DNA of 37,307 nt from Ectothiorhodospira haloalkaliphila ATCC 51935 (GCF_000633935.1 NZ_KK214995.1:1-37307), one strand, 5' to 3'. Counted from the first letter of the stretch, positions 16,501 through 25,890 are shown. The notes: generated by a model not told the origin, from the letters alone. Program-made: numbers and translations.

Positions 16501-17144
16501 TGCAGGACAGCATCCCGCTGAATGACGGCTGTCTGGAACCCATCGAGCTGGTGATTCCGGAGGGCTCCATGCTGAGTCCGCGCCATCCCGCCGCGGTGGT
16601 GGCCGGCAATGTGGAAGTGAGCCAGGTGGTCACCGATACGTTATATGCGGCCCTGGGGGTGATGGCCAACAGCCAGGGCACCATGAACAATGTCACCTTC
16701 GGCAACGATACCCACCAACACTACGAGACCCTGTGCGGCGGTGCCGGCGCCGGTAATGCCTTCCATGGCGCCAGTGCCGTGCATGTGCACATGACCAACA
16801 GCCGCCTCACCGATCCGGAAGTGCTGGAGACACGCTTCCCGGTGCGGCTGGAGGGTTTCGCCGTGCGCCATGGGTCGGGCGGCGATGGGCAGTGGCGGGG
16901 CGGCGATGGCGTGGAGCGCCGTCTGCGCTTTCTGGAGCCCATGACAGTGGCGGTGCTGGCCAACAGCCGCGTGCAGGCCCCGGCGGGCATTGCCGGCGGC
17001 GGCGACGGAGCCCTGGGCGAGCAGTTCGTCCTGCGTGCCAGCGGCAGCCGCGAGGACCTGGGCGGCACGGACCTGGCCGCCATGGACACCGACGACGTGT
17101 TCGTGATCCGCACCCCCGGCGGCGGTGGATACGACGCCAGGTAG
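13530..17144 (+). CDS. ATP-dependent 5-oxoprolinase (1204 aa)
   Basis: A fused hydantoinase A/B-type enzyme that hydrolyses 5-oxo-L-proline to glutamate with ATP. The N-terminal half has the actin-like nucleotide sites [12 protein letters not shown] (residues 14-25), [12 protein letters not shown] (near 288) and [17 protein letters not shown] (near 457). The C-terminal hydantoinase B half includes [20 protein letters not shown] (near 783) and ends [11 protein letters not shown]. The about 1200-aa length is standard for the single-chain 5-oxoprolinase rather than split hyuA/hyuB. The ATG at 13530 follows AGGGGAG; the second ATG at 13533 is equivalent. It stands alone between the photolyase and the arsenic genes. 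Confidence 0.9.
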   Translation: MMQHRQEQRWQFWIDRGGTFTDVIGRRPDGSMVMHKLLSEHPERYRDAALQGIRDLLGLEPEDAIPPERLESVKMGTTVATNALLERKGEPTVFVTTRGFADVLRIGYQNRPDIFALDIRLPEQLYRRVVEVDERIAADGTVLAAPDPQQVRTALNEARVAGCTACAIAFMHGYRYTAHEEQVAALAREAGLEQISVSHQVSPLMRLVGRGDTTVVDAYLSPILKRYAEQVAAELGGTRLMFMKSDGGLTDARWFEGKDAILSGPAGGIVGCVRTAMMAGFEQIIGFDMGGTSTDVAHYNGEFERSFETVIGGVRMRVPMMRIHTVAAGGGSCLGFDGSRYRVGPESAGADPGPACYRRGGPLTVTDCNVMLGRLQPAFFPRVFGPDGDEPLDADVTREAFRELAERIHRETGDARSPEEVAEGYLRIAVENMANAIKQISVQRGHDITGYTLNCFGGAGGQHACRVAEALGMARVLVHPFAGVLSAYGMGLADLTTLRELAVDAPLQADTLKRLAPRLEWAEGEGREELLAQGAPADGLRAVHKLQLRYEGTDTALLVDHGDAKQVRADFETLHRTRFGFTMPDKRVMIAAAVVEVISSDGALGREPERPPRGAGEGPDALGQVEAWMEGAWRSVPVHDRETLAPGDRIDGPAIIRDPVSTIVVEPGWSLGVNPYGHLLLDRQAATATARVGTEADPVMLEVFNNLFMSVAEQMGVTLQNTAQSANIKERLDFSCAVFDSDGGLVANAPHVPVHLGSMGESVRAIIHARRGTMRPGDVFMLNNPYQGGTHLPDITVVTPVFDDAGDEIIFHVASRAHHADVGGLTPGSMPPHSRHIDEEGVLITNVQVLDAGEWREQALRDLFGNGRYPARNIEQNLSDLRAQIAANNRGVNELRGLVSQYGLDGVHAYMAHVQANAAEQVRRVLDVLGDGAWEKRLDNGAVVRVAIRVDREARSAVVDFTGSSPQQDSNFNAPRAVTRAAVLYVLRTLVQDSIPLNDGCLEPIELVIPEGSMLSPRHPAAVVAGNVEVSQVVTDTLYAALGVMANSQGTMNNVTFGNDTHQHYETLCGGAGAGNAFHGASAVHVHMTNSRLTDPEVLETRFPVRLEGFAVRHGSGGDGQWRGGDGVERRLRFLEPMTVAVLANSRVQAPAGIAGGGDGALGEQFVLRASGSREDLGGTDLAAMDTDDVFVIRTPGGGGYDAR

Positions 17145-17197
17145 AAGCGATGCAAGGCGCGTTGCATGGTCCCGGTGGGCTGGCTGCCAGCGCCCAC

Positions 17198-17219
17198 GGC
17201 CCCCCAGCCCTGTGGGGCC
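17198..17219. terminator. Hairpin between the 5-oxoprolinase and arsA
   Basis: GGCCCC and GGGGCC form a six-bp stem around a ten-base loop between two converging genes. It could serve as a terminator for either strand, but a strong T-run is lacking, so confidence is limited. Confidence 0.4.
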
Positions 17220-17258
17220 AGGGCTTTGCATGCGGATGAGGGTAGTGCCTCCGTGTGA

Positions 17259-18971
17259 TCAGTCGTGTGTCTCGCTCCAGGGCTCCACCACGAGTTTTTG
17301 ATGGTGTTGCTCCAGGATCTCCCGGATCCATCGGCCCTCGGCGGCCTGGCGCGCCCGCAGGATGGGATCGCTCACCTGCACCGGGCTCAGGGCCTGATTG
17401 ACGATCCAGCCGGCGGGTTCGATGCCGGCCCGACGCAGATCGGCCTGCAGGGCCGCCGCTTCATGTACGGGCGTGGCCTCGGGCAGGGTGCAGATGAGCA
17501 CATGGGTGAAGGCCGGATCCCGCAATCGGGGCAGCAGTTGTTCCACCGCTTCGGGCACACCCTGACTCTGACGCCCCAACTCCCGGTGGTAGGCCTGCGC
17601 GGCATCCAGCAGGAGGATGGTGTGGCCGGTGGGGGCCGTGTCCAGGACCACGTACTGATCGCGGGCCTGATCGACGGTCCGGGCAAAGGCCTGGAAGACG
17701 GCGATCTCCTCGGTGCACGGGGAACGCAGGTCCTCCTCCAGCAACCGGCGACCTTCCTCGTCCAGATCCTTGCCCGCCGAGGCCATCACCGCTTCCCGGT
17801 AACGCCGGGTCTCCAGGGCCGGGTCCACCCGGCCAATGGTCATGCCTTCGGGGATCTCGCCCACGGCAGCCTCCACATGGGCCGCCGGGTCCGTGGTGGT
17901 CAGATGAACCCTGTGGCCCTGGCGGGCCAGGGTCATCGCGATGCGGGCTGCCAGGGTGGTCTTGCCCACGCCTCCCTTGCCCATGGTCATGATGGCACCA
18001 TGGCCGTGGCGACCCAGGGCCTCCACCAGGGCCTCGAAGGTCTCACCTTCGGGCGGCTGAACCGGGTCGGTGGCGTCGGGTGGGGGTTCCGCCTCGGCCA
18101 GCAGGATGCGCAGCCCCTCCAGCCCCATGGGCGGGCGCCCCCGCAACGGGCGTTCGCTGCGGGGTAGATCGCGAAGCAGGGCGGGCATGCGCTCCAGTGC
18201 CCGGTGCCCGCGTGCCTCCAGGGCCCGGGCCACCGGATCTTCCGGGTCCCGTGCCTGGAACAGGCCATTCACCACCAGGTGCTGGTTGGCCACGCCCAGC
18301 TCCCGCAGTTCTCCACTGGAGCGGGCCGCTTCGTTCAGGGCCGCCGCTTCGGGGCGGGTCACGAGAATGAGCGTGGTGCGCTCGCCATCCCCGAGGCTGT
18401 CCACGGCACGGGCATAGATCTCTTTCTGGCTGGCCAGCCCCTCCAGCGGCCCCAGGCAGGAGGTGCCCGAGGTGTTGGTCTCGATGAATCCCGTCCAGGC
18501 ACTGGGCAGGGACAGCAGGCGCAGGGTATGCCCCGTGGGTGCGGTGTCGAAGATCAGATGATCAAAGTCCTGGGTGGATGGGGTGTCGCCCAACAATGCG
18601 GCGAAGGCATCGAATGCGGCAATCTCCATGGTGCAGGCACCGGAGAGCTGCTCCTCCATGCTGTTCACCACCGCCTCCGGAAGCTTGCTCCGGTAGGGGC
18701 CCACCACCCGTTCGCGGTAGGCGGCGGCCGCCTTTTCCGGATCGATGTTCAGGGCCTTGAGGCCGGGAACCGCCGGGATGGGGGTGGGGGTGTCGGAAAG
18801 TGGGGTCTCCAGGACCTCATCCACGTTGGAGGCCGGGTCGGTGGAGATGAGCAGGACCCTTTTGCCCTGTTCCGCCAGGGCCAGGGCACTGGCACAGGCC
18901 AGCGAGGTCTTGCCCACGCCGCCCTTGCCGGTGAAGAAGAGATGTCGGGTAGGGGTGTGGAGGAAATTCAT
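17259..18971 (-). CDS. arsA: Arsenite-stimulated ATPase ArsA, two-domain (570 aa)
   Basis: The start at 18971 (MNFLHTPTRHLFF) has AGAGG upstream; an open extension to 19172 runs through a repeat hairpin and into the arsD end, so it is rejected. Two ATPase halves are present, each with a P-loop (FTGKGGVGKTS at 13-23; GKGGVGKTTL at 331-340) and a DTAPTGHT signature. Cysteines C113 (LSGACTMEI), C172 (GTSCLGPL) and C419 (RSPCTEEI) fit the arsenite-binding cysteines 113, 172 and 422 of E. coli ArsA. ArsA energises arsenite export with ArsB, and ArsD hands it arsenite. The gene for a pump is not in the window. Confidence 0.95.
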   Translation of the reverse strand: MNFLHTPTRHLFFTGKGGVGKTSLACASALALAEQGKRVLLISTDPASNVDEVLETPLSDTPTPIPAVPGLKALNIDPEKAAAAYRERVVGPYRSKLPEAVVNSMEEQLSGACTMEIAAFDAFAALLGDTPSTQDFDHLIFDTAPTGHTLRLLSLPSAWTGFIETNTSGTSCLGPLEGLASQKEIYARAVDSLGDGERTTLILVTRPEAAALNEAARSSGELRELGVANQHLVVNGLFQARDPEDPVARALEARGHRALERMPALLRDLPRSERPLRGRPPMGLEGLRILLAEAEPPPDATDPVQPPEGETFEALVEALGRHGHGAIMTMGKGGVGKTTLAARIAMTLARQGHRVHLTTTDPAAHVEAAVGEIPEGMTIGRVDPALETRRYREAVMASAGKDLDEEGRRLLEEDLRSPCTEEIAVFQAFARTVDQARDQYVVLDTAPTGHTILLLDAAQAYHRELGRQSQGVPEAVEQLLPRLRDPAFTHVLICTLPEATPVHEAAALQADLRRAGIEPAGWIVNQALSPVQVSDPILRARQAAEGRWIREILEQHHQKLVVEPWSETHD

Positions 18972-19024
18972 CAGGGGACCTCTCGATTCAGCTTTACCCA
19001 CCAAGGGGAACAGCACGCTCTGAG

Positions 19025-19050
19025 CCCCTCTCCCGCTGGCGGGAGAGGGG
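19025..19050. repeat. Palindromic hairpin between arsD and arsA
   Basis: A perfect ten-bp stem (CCCCTCTCCC / GGGAGAGGGG) closes a six-base loop and is followed by GTGGGGTGAGGG. This resembles an extragenic palindrome common in proteobacterial genomes. It sits in the 106-base arsD-arsA gap and could stabilise or attenuate the transcript. Confidence 0.6.
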
Positions 19051-19077
19051 GTGGGGTGAGGGCGGTGGATCTTCAGG

Positions 19078-19428
19078 TCAGCCGCAACAGCCGCTGCCCG
19101 GGCTGGTGCTCTTGCCGCATTCCGCCTCCAGCCCGGTCCATTGGGCCAGTTGCTCGCGATCCGGGTACACACCCTGGCTCATGACCGCCCCGTCCACCAG
19201 AAACACCGGCAGGGCGTCCTCGCCATCCTTCTCCAGAATGCTCTGGATGGTGGCGTTTTCCACGAAGGCTCCGGGTTGCTGGGACAGGTTGTAGCGGGTC
19301 ACGCTCACCCCGGAATCACGCAGCCACGCCAGGTCACCCGCCAGCCGGGAGAGCCTGGGGTCCACGCTGGGTCCGCAAACGCCGCTGGCGCAGCACTGGG
19401 GAGGATCGAACACGGTGATCTCGGTCAT
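19078..19428 (-). CDS. arsD: Arsenite metallochaperone ArsD (116 aa)
   Basis: The start at 19428 gives MTEITVFDPPQCCASGVCG, the exact ArsD opening with C12, C13 and C18 that bind As(III). The thioredoxin-like body follows, with ALPVFLVDGAVMSQGVYP. A vicinal pair (GCCG) at the very end, plus one earlier cysteine, replaces the two CC pairs of E. coli ArsD. ArsD delivers arsenite to ArsA and can act as a weak regulator. It lies between the MBL-fold gene and arsA on the same strand, 106 bases before arsA. Confidence 0.93.
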   Translation of the reverse strand: MTEITVFDPPQCCASGVCGPSVDPRLSRLAGDLAWLRDSGVSVTRYNLSQQPGAFVENATIQSILEKDGEDALPVFLVDGAVMSQGVYPDREQLAQWTGLEAECGKSTSPGSGCCG

Positions 19429-19477
19429 GGGGGAAGCCCTCGTCGTGGATGACAATATGGGCCGAGAATACGCTATT

Positions 19478-19505
19478 CCATATATATGATCAACCGCATG
19501 TATGG
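19478..19505. promoter_or_regulatory. Operator-like dyad upstream of arsD
   Basis: CCATATATATG and CATGTATGG form an imperfect inverted repeat with a short spacer in the 101-base gap upstream of arsD. The stretch is AT-rich against the local background. An ArsR-type regulator is the natural candidate, but no arsR gene lies in the window and the assignment is inference. Confidence 0.35.
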
Positions 19506-19529
19506 GCCGCGCATGAGACGCCCCGGGCG

Positions 19530-20495
19530 CTAGAAACTGGCCTCCATGAACAGATAGGTACGATTGATATTCATACGGTGCCAATCGTCGTAATGGCGCA
19601 GGTGCCGGAATTGAGGCAGGTCCGCGAGGCGGCTCACCACTTCATCCAGTGTCTCCCAGTTCTCCAGACCTTCCCCCACCTGGCGCACCAGCAGGGCCAG
19701 GTAATCACCGGTATCCTGCTGCGCGGTGGCCAGGTCGGTGGCCTCGCCATGGCCGGGAACCACCACCTCCGGCTCCCAGGAGGCCATGGTCTCGAAGGCC
19801 TTGAGCTGTTCCACCGGATTACTCCATGGGTGAATGCCCAGCATGCGCTCGGTGTAGACCACGTCACCGGAGAAGACCACACCCTGATCTGGCAGATGCA
19901 GCAGGATGTCCCCCGGGAAGTGGGCATCTCCGGCATGGATCATCTCGAAGCGCACCCCGCCCAGCTCGAACGCATGATGATCCGAGGCGATGGGCGAGGG
20001 TGCCGGGCGTGGCTCGGTGCTTTCCATGGTCGCCGCGCCCAGGGTGTCCGTGAGGCGATCCAGGTGCTGTCGGGCAAACTCCGCCTGGGTGGCGGCAGTG
20101 CGTTCAAGGGCCAGGATCTCGGCACCCTGGGAGAGGAAGTAGTCATTGCCCAGCCAGCGGTGATCCTGGCTGCCCAGATTGATCACATGGGTGATGGGCT
20201 GGTCGGTCAGGTCAGCCACAGCCTGTTCAATGCGTTGGGCCACATGGTGGCTGGGGCCGCTATCGATCAGCACCACCCCTTCGTCGGTGATCACAAAACC
20301 CACGTTATTGTTCATGCCCAGGTTGGCCTGGGTTCGATTTTCCAGTGAGCCATAAAAGTAATGGATCTGCTCTGTGATGGCCCGCGGCTCGAGGATCCGT
20401 TCGATGGGTCGGTCCTCACCCGCCAAGGCTGTGGTCAGGGAGGAGATCATCAGTCCAATCAGGGTGGAGAGGAGTGCGGGGGCACGGGCAATCAT
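19530..20495 (-). CDS. Exported MBL-fold protein with altered metal motif (321 aa)
   Basis: A signal peptide (about residues 1-26, ending TALAGE) precedes a metallo-beta-lactamase fold of the kind seen in SoxH-like and quinoprotein-relay hydrolases: VGFVITDEGVVLIDSGPS, then VINLGSQDHRWLGN, AGDAHFPGDILLHLPD, GVVFSGDVVYTERMLG and EVVVPGHGEATD. In place of the zinc motif HxHxDH it has L107-G-S109-Q-D111-H112, so the two histidines of the first metal site are lost while D, H and the later H/D/H ligands remain. A one-metal site or a changed substrate is likely. It precedes arsD and arsA on the same strand, so a link to arsenic or sulfur chemistry is possible. Confidence 0.8.
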   Translation of the reverse strand: MIARAPALLSTLIGLMISSLTTALAGEDRPIERILEPRAITEQIHYFYGSLENRTQANLGMNNNVGFVITDEGVVLIDSGPSHHVAQRIEQAVADLTDQPITHVINLGSQDHRWLGNDYFLSQGAEILALERTAATQAEFARQHLDRLTDTLGAATMESTEPRPAPSPIASDHHAFELGGVRFEMIHAGDAHFPGDILLHLPDQGVVFSGDVVYTERMLGIHPWSNPVEQLKAFETMASWEPEVVVPGHGEATDLATAQQDTGDYLALLVRQVGEGLENWETLDEVVSRLADLPQFRHLRHYDDWHRMNINRTYLFMEASF

Positions 20496-20558
20496 GCTGT
20501 TCCTCGGTCATGTTGAAAAGTGGGAGGCGGGACGCCCCACCCCTTTTTATGCCAATCC

Positions 20559-20580
20559 AAGCATAAATATATGCCCGATC
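20559..20580. promoter_or_regulatory. AT-rich dyad in the promoter of the MBL-fold gene
   Basis: GCATAAATATATGC, with five-bp arms GCATA/TATGC, lies in the AT-rich stretch upstream of the gene starting at 20495. A GC-rich hairpin followed by CCCTTTTT at 20519-20547 lies between this dyad and the gene when read on the plus strand. Regulator unknown. Confidence 0.3.
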
Positions 20581-20671
20581 GCTGCCAAGCCCTCCTGAGG
20601 ATCCGGCACGTCTTCGATTTGAGCCCGGGCCGCATGCCTGTTAGATTCATACGGTTATCTTCAGACTTCAG

Positions 20672-20890
20672 CAGGTGACCCGGGGCCTTCGTGGCCCATC
20701 CATCGGGTTGAAACGGGAAGCCGGTGACATCGCCCAGGCGATCACTCCGGCGCTGCCCCCGCAACGGTAAGTGGTGAACTTGGAGAACCCAGGCCACTGT
20801 GAGACCCCGTCCCCCGGGCGGATCTCATGGGAAGGCAGCTCTCCACCTTGAATACCCACCACAAGCCCGGAGACCGGCCTGTTGAAGACC
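20672..20890 (+). ncRNA. Cobalamin riboswitch upstream of cobW-cobN
   Basis: Conserved elements appear in order: GAAACGGGAAGCCGGTG (20708 region), GCTGCCCCCGCAACGGTAAG (20752 region), a CCACTG segment, GGGAAGGCAGCTC and the B12 box AGCCCGGAGACCGGCC at 20864-20879. These are the hallmarks of the adenosylcobalamin/cobalamin riboswitch family. About 130 bases then separate it from the cobW start, with a GCCGC/GCGGC hairpin at about 20893-20908 as part of a possible expression platform. Binding of cobalamin would switch off the cobaltochelatase operon. Confidence 0.95.
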
Positions 20891-21016
20891 AGGTGCCGCG
20901 GGGTGCGGCGTGCCGGGTGGAGCCGGACCGCGCTTGAGCTCTCCTCCGTGGCACGTACCGCCTTCGTGGCGCATCCATCCCATCGATGCGCGGGCGGCGC
21001 GCGAGCGAGCATTTCC

Positions 21017-22099
21017 ATGATATCCAGATCAAGAATCCCGGCCACCATCGTCACCGGCTTTCTGGGCAGTGGCAAAACCACCCTGCTGCGTCATCTCCTG
21101 GACAATGCCCAGGGGCGGCGTATTGCCGTCATCGTCAACGAGTTTGGCGAACTGGGCATGGATGGGGAGATCCTCAAGGGTTGCGGCATCGGCTGCGATG
21201 AATCCGGAGAGGACGCCGGCACGCTCTACGAACTGGCCAATGGCTGTCTGTGCTGTACCGTGCAGGAGGCCTTTTATCCGGTGATGAAGGCCCTGATGGA
21301 GCGCCGGGACGAGATCGATCACATCCTCATCGAGACCTCCGGCCTGGCGCTGCCCAAGCCCCTGGTGCAGGCCTTCAACTGGCCGGAGATCAAGACCGGC
21401 TGCACCGTGGATGCCGTGGTCACCGTGGTGGACGTGCCCGCCACCGCCCAGGGACAGTTCGCCGCCAACCCCGAGGCGGTGGACCGGCAACGCCGCGCCG
21501 ACCCGAACCTGGATCACGACTCCACACTTCATGAACTCTTCGAGGATCAGCTATCCGCGGCGGATCTGGTGGTGCTGAGCAAGACCGATCTTGTGGATGC
21601 GGCGGCAGTGGAGCGGGTCACGGCACTCGTGCGCGCCGAGATCCCGCCCCCGGTGAAAATCCTCTCCAGCGACCATGGGCGAGTGGATCCCGCGCTCATG
21701 ATGGGGCTGGGCAGTGCCTCCGAAGCACATATCCACCTGCGCGCCGGGCATCATGACCATGCCCATGGGGAGGGAGATCATCACCATGATCATGACCACG
21801 ATCAGTTCGACTCGGTGGTGGTGAGGCTGCCGCAGGTGGATCGCGACAGGCTGCTGGAACGGTTGCAGCAAGTGGTGCGGGATCACCGCATCTTCCGCGT
21901 GAAGGGCTTCGCGGCCCTGCCCGACAAGCGCATGCGCCTCGTGGTGCATGGGGTGGGAAGTCGTTTTGACAGCTACTTTGACCGCCCCTGGGGTGCCGGG
22001 GAGGATCGCGCAACCCGTCTGGTGCTGATCGGTCAGGACCTCTCGGCCGAGGCCCTGGAGCAGGCCCTGCAACCGGCGGTTCTGGCGGCGACGGCCTGA
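21017..22099 (+). CDS. cobW: CobW family GTPase/metallochaperone (360 aa)
   Basis: A COG0523 G3E GTPase: P-loop GFLGSGKTT (14-22), NEFGELGMDG, the metal motif NGCLCC, an SKTD guanine-recognition motif, and a histidine-rich stretch (HHDHAHGEGDHHHDHDHD) before the C-terminal CobW domain. The start at 21017 is the first Met giving the normal N-terminus; an open extension upstream into the riboswitch leader is rejected. Under a cobalamin riboswitch and directly coupled to cobN (TGATG overlap), it is best read as the CobW that supplies cobalt to the chelatase. Confidence 0.92.
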   Translation: MISRSRIPATIVTGFLGSGKTTLLRHLLDNAQGRRIAVIVNEFGELGMDGEILKGCGIGCDESGEDAGTLYELANGCLCCTVQEAFYPVMKALMERRDEIDHILIETSGLALPKPLVQAFNWPEIKTGCTVDAVVTVVDVPATAQGQFAANPEAVDRQRRADPNLDHDSTLHELFEDQLSAADLVVLSKTDLVDAAAVERVTALVRAEIPPPVKILSSDHGRVDPALMMGLGSASEAHIHLRAGHHDHAHGEGDHHHDHDHDQFDSVVVRLPQVDRDRLLERLQQVVRDHRIFRVKGFAALPDKRMRLVVHGVGSRFDSYFDRPWGAGEDRATRLVLIGQDLSAEALEQALQPAVLAATA

Positions 22100-25000
22100 T
22101 GCATCTGCTGGCGGCACAACCCGGCGGGTTCGTCGACGACGACTCGGTGATCACGCGTCTGGATCAGACGCCCGCCGATATCGTCATCCTCAGTGCCGCG
22201 GATACCACCCTGGCCCTGCTGGCCTCCCAATGCCCACAGGCCCGGTCGGGCCCCGTGGGGGAAGACAACTACCCATCCGTTCGCCTGGCCAACCTGCTGC
22301 ACCTGAGCCAGCCGGCGTCGGTGGACCTGTACCTGGATGAGGTGCTGCAAAAGGCCCGCGTGATCATCATCGATCACCTGGGTGGCGAATCCTACTGGCC
22401 CTATGGCACGGAGCAGGTGTGGGCCCTGTGCCGACGCCGGGGTATCCGGTTGGTGATGTTTTCCGGGGACAATACCGAGGATGGCAACCTGCTCATGAAG
22501 AGTACGGTGGAGCCGGATATTTGCCGCGCCCTGTGGCGCTATCTGCGCGAGGGCGGCCCCGCCAACATCCGGGCCTTCTATGACTTTATCGGGGCCACCT
22601 TTTTCGATCTCCCCCTGGAGCCTCCGCCACCCAGGCCGCTGCCTCACATCGGCGTGTATCACCCCGAGCAGGATGTGGGCACGGTATCGGCCTGGCAGGC
22701 GCGCTGGCATGCGGGGGCGCCGGTGGTGGCCGTCCTCTTTTATCGCTCACATCTTCAGGCGGGCAATACCGCGGTCTTCGATGCCCTGTGCCAGGCACTG
22801 CTGAGCCGCGGCCTCAACCCCCTGCCCATGGCCCTGGTGTCCCTGAAGGATCCACTGTGTCTGGAGATGGTGCGACGCCTGTGCCGGGAACAGGGCGTGG
22901 CTATGATCCTGAACGCCACGGCCTTCTCCCGGGCCCAGGGGGCAGACGGCGAACAGGCCCTGGCGGATGATCGGCCGGTGCTGCAGGTGATCCTCTCGGG
23001 CGGCAACGAGGAGAACTGGCAGCGGGACGTGCATGGGCTGCAGCCCCGGGATATTGCCATGCAGGTGGCCCTGCCGGAGATGGATGGCCATGTCATTTCC
23101 CGGGCGGTGAGCTTCAAGGGCCTGGAGCGCCGCTGCCCGCATACCCAGACCGATGTGGTGCATTACCAGCCCCAGGCCGAGCGAATCGCGTTCGTCGCCG
23201 CCCTGGCCGAGCGCTGGTGTCGGCTGCGCAACACCCCGAATGGGGACAAGCGCCTGGCACTGATCCTGGCCAACTATCCCACCCGGGAGGGTCGCCTGGG
23301 CAATGGCGTGGGTCTGGATACCCCCGCCTCGGTCGTCGGGATTCTGCGCCGTCTGGAGGCGGAGGGGTATGCCGTGGACGGCATCCCCGATGACGGCGAT
23401 GCCCTGATGAGTCGACTGTGCGAGGGTGTGACCAATGATCCTCAGCATCGGGCGACGCGTCCCGCCTGGCAAAGCCTGTCCATGGCGGACTACCGGCGTT
23501 ACTTCGATGGCCTGCCCGAGGTCAATCGTCAGGCGGTACTGGCCCGCTGGGGCGCACCGGAGCAGGACCCCATGGTGCGACAGCAGCGCTTCATGATCGC
23601 CGGTCTGCGCTGCGGCCGGGTGTTCGTGGGCATCCAGCCGGCCCGCGGCTATCACCTGGACATGATGGCCAATTATCACGACCCGGATCTGGTCCCCCCG
23701 CATTACTACCTGGCCTTCTACGCCTGGCTGCGGCTGCAGTTTGGCTGTGATGCCATCATCCATGTGGGCAAGCACGGCAACCTGGAGTGGCTGCCGGGCA
23801 AGAGCGTGGCCTTGAGTGACACCTGCTGGCCGGACCTGATCTTCGGCGCCATGCCGCATCTCTATCCCTTCATCGTCAACGACCCTGGGGAGGGCACCCA
23901 GGCCAAGCGTCGTGCCCAGGCGGTGATCATCGATCACCTGATGCCGCCGCTCACCCGGGCCGAGAACTATGGGCCGACAAGGGATCTTGAGCGCCAGGTG
24001 GACGAATACTACGAGGCCCTGATGCTGGATCGTCGCCGCGCCGGGGTGCTGCGCAAGAACATCCTGGACAGCATCATCGCCCAGGACCTGCATCGGGACC
24101 TGGGTCTGGAGACGCCGGCGACCGAGGAGGAGGAGCAGTTGCTGCTCAACCGCACCGATGCCTATCTGTGTGAGCTCAAGGAAAGCCAGATCCGCGATGG
24201 TCTGCACATCTTCGGCGAATCCCCCGAGGGGCGCCAGGAACGTGACACCCTGCTGGCCCTGGCCCGCTACCCGATGGGGGACGGGCGAGAAGGCAACGAC
24301 AGCCTGATCCGTGCCCTGGCCCGGGACCTGGATCTGGGTGAGGGGTTCGATCCCCTGGACGCCCACTGGGCCGATCCCTGGAAAGGTCCTCGTCCTGATG
24401 TGCTCCAGGCAGCCCTGGCCGACGAGCCCTGGCGCCACCAAGGGGATACCCGCGAGCGCCTGGAAGCCCTGGCCCGCTCCATCCTGGAACAGGGGTTGCC
24501 GGAAGCAGGGTGCGCCTGGCCCCGAACCCGCCCGGTGCTGGAGCGCATCCGCACACGCCTGCAACCGGACCTGCAAGCCTGCGGCCCGCGGGAACTCGGT
24601 GGGCTGTGTGACGGGCTTGAAGGACGCTTCGTGCCGCCCGGACCCAGCGGTGCCCCCTCCCGGGGGCGCCCGGATGTGCTGCCCACCGGGCGCAACTTCT
24701 TCTCGGTGGATGCCCGCGCCATCCCCACCGCCACCAGCTGGACCCTGGGCATGAAATCGGCGGCCCTGCTGGTGGAGAAATACATGCAGGAGCACGGGGA
24801 TTATCCCCGCGCCATCGGGTTGTCCGTCTGGGGTACCGCCACCATGCGCACCGGTGGCGACGACATGGCCCAGGCCTTCGCCCTGATCGGCGTGCGGCCG
24901 CGCTGGTCCGCCGGCAGTCACCGGGTGACCGACTTCGAGATCCTGCCCCTGTCAGTGCTGGATCGCCCCCGCATCGATGTGACCCTGCGGGTGTCCGGGT

Positions 25001-25887
25001 TCTTTCGGGACGCCTTCGCCCACGTGATGCGGCTGTTCGACGCGGCGGTACAGGCGGTGGCGGAGCAGGACGAGCCGGAGGACCTGAACCCGATCCGTGC
25101 CCGCATTCAGCAGGAGAGCGCGGCGCTGGTCGCCCAGGGAATGGAGGCAGGCCAGGCGCGTCGGCAGGCGGGGTTCCGGGTCTTCGGTGCCCAGCCCGGC
25201 GCCTACGGGGCCGGCATGCAGGGGCTGATCGATTCCCGCCACTGGCAGGAGGATGCGGACCTGGCCCAGGCCTATCTCAACTGGGGTGCCTATGCCTACG
25301 GACAGGAGGATCACGGCACCCGCGTGCCTGCGGTGCTCACCCGGCGGCTTGCGGGGATCGATCTGGTGGTGCAGAACCAGGACAACCGGGAACATGACCT
25401 GCTGGATTCGGATGACTATTACCAGTTTCAGGGGGGCATGACGGCGGCGGTGCGTCACTTCAGCGGTCGTCAACCCGAGATCTACCATGGCGATCACAGT
25501 CATCCCCAGGCCCCGCGCATGAACACCCTGGAGTGGGAAATCAGCCGGGTGATCCGCTCCCGGGTCACCAATCCCAAGTGGATCGAAGGCGTCAAGCGAC
25601 ACGGTTACAAGGGGGCGTCGGAGATGGCCGCCACCGTGGAATATCTGTTCGCCTACGATGCCACGGCCCGGGTGGTGCGGGATGATCAGTATGCCCGCGT
25701 CACCGATGCCTACATCAATGACCCGGATACCCGGGGCTTCATCCAGGCCCACAACCCGGCCGCGTTGCACGAGATGTGCGAGCGTCTGCTGGAAGCCATG
25801 CAGCGGGGCCTGTGGGAGCACCCTGGCAACTATCGCCAGCAACTGGAAAACCACCTGCTGCAGACCGAAGAACACCTGGAAGGCTGA
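22099..25887 (+). CDS. cobN: Cobaltochelatase large subunit CobN (1262 aa)
   Basis: The full-length CobN/ChlH-type subunit that inserts cobalt into hydrogenobyrinic acid a,c-diamide in the aerobic-type pathway. Typical segments are VIIIDHLGGESYWPYG, DAIIHVGKHGNLEWLPGK, FGAMPHLYPFIVNDPGEG and FFSVDARAIPTATSW, then WGTATMRTGGDD and the C-terminal DNREHDLLDSDDYYQFQGG and YHGDHS. The start overlaps the cobW stop. It is followed by the ChlI-like AAA ATPase three bases after its stop, so the chelatase is encoded as one operon. The length is normal for CobN. Confidence 0.95.
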   Translation: MHLLAAQPGGFVDDDSVITRLDQTPADIVILSAADTTLALLASQCPQARSGPVGEDNYPSVRLANLLHLSQPASVDLYLDEVLQKARVIIIDHLGGESYWPYGTEQVWALCRRRGIRLVMFSGDNTEDGNLLMKSTVEPDICRALWRYLREGGPANIRAFYDFIGATFFDLPLEPPPPRPLPHIGVYHPEQDVGTVSAWQARWHAGAPVVAVLFYRSHLQAGNTAVFDALCQALLSRGLNPLPMALVSLKDPLCLEMVRRLCREQGVAMILNATAFSRAQGADGEQALADDRPVLQVILSGGNEENWQRDVHGLQPRDIAMQVALPEMDGHVISRAVSFKGLERRCPHTQTDVVHYQPQAERIAFVAALAERWCRLRNTPNGDKRLALILANYPTREGRLGNGVGLDTPASVVGILRRLEAEGYAVDGIPDDGDALMSRLCEGVTNDPQHRATRPAWQSLSMADYRRYFDGLPEVNRQAVLARWGAPEQDPMVRQQRFMIAGLRCGRVFVGIQPARGYHLDMMANYHDPDLVPPHYYLAFYAWLRLQFGCDAIIHVGKHGNLEWLPGKSVALSDTCWPDLIFGAMPHLYPFIVNDPGEGTQAKRRAQAVIIDHLMPPLTRAENYGPTRDLERQVDEYYEALMLDRRRAGVLRKNILDSIIAQDLHRDLGLETPATEEEEQLLLNRTDAYLCELKESQIRDGLHIFGESPEGRQERDTLLALARYPMGDGREGNDSLIRALARDLDLGEGFDPLDAHWADPWKGPRPDVLQAALADEPWRHQGDTRERLEALARSILEQGLPEAGCAWPRTRPVLERIRTRLQPDLQACGPRELGGLCDGLEGRFVPPGPSGAPSRGRPDVLPTGRNFFSVDARAIPTATSWTLGMKSAALLVEKYMQEHGDYPRAIGLSVWGTATMRTGGDDMAQAFALIGVRPRWSAGSHRVTDFEILPLSVLDRPRIDVTLRVSGFFRDAFAHVMRLFDAAVQAVAEQDEPEDLNPIRARIQQESAALVAQGMEAGQARRQAGFRVFGAQPGAYGAGMQGLIDSRHWQEDADLAQAYLNWGAYAYGQEDHGTRVPAVLTRRLAGIDLVVQNQDNREHDLLDSDDYYQFQGGMTAAVRHFSGRQPEIYHGDHSHPQAPRMNTLEWEISRVIRSRVTNPKWIEGVKRHGYKGASEMAATVEYLFAYDATARVVRDDQYARVTDAYINDPDTRGFIQAHNPAALHEMCERLLEAMQRGLWEHPGNYRQQLENHLLQTEEHLEG

Positions 25888-25890
25888 TCC

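Noticed and set aside
18972-19172. N-terminal extension of ArsA
   Set aside because: The extension crosses a palindromic hairpin and the end of arsD and has no family similarity; the Met at 18971 gives the normal ArsA start.
22747-24921. Long minus-strand open frame (724 codons) opposite cobN
   Set aside because: It is a shadow of high-GC codon use in cobN, with no recognisable motifs; the cobN frame has clear family sequence.
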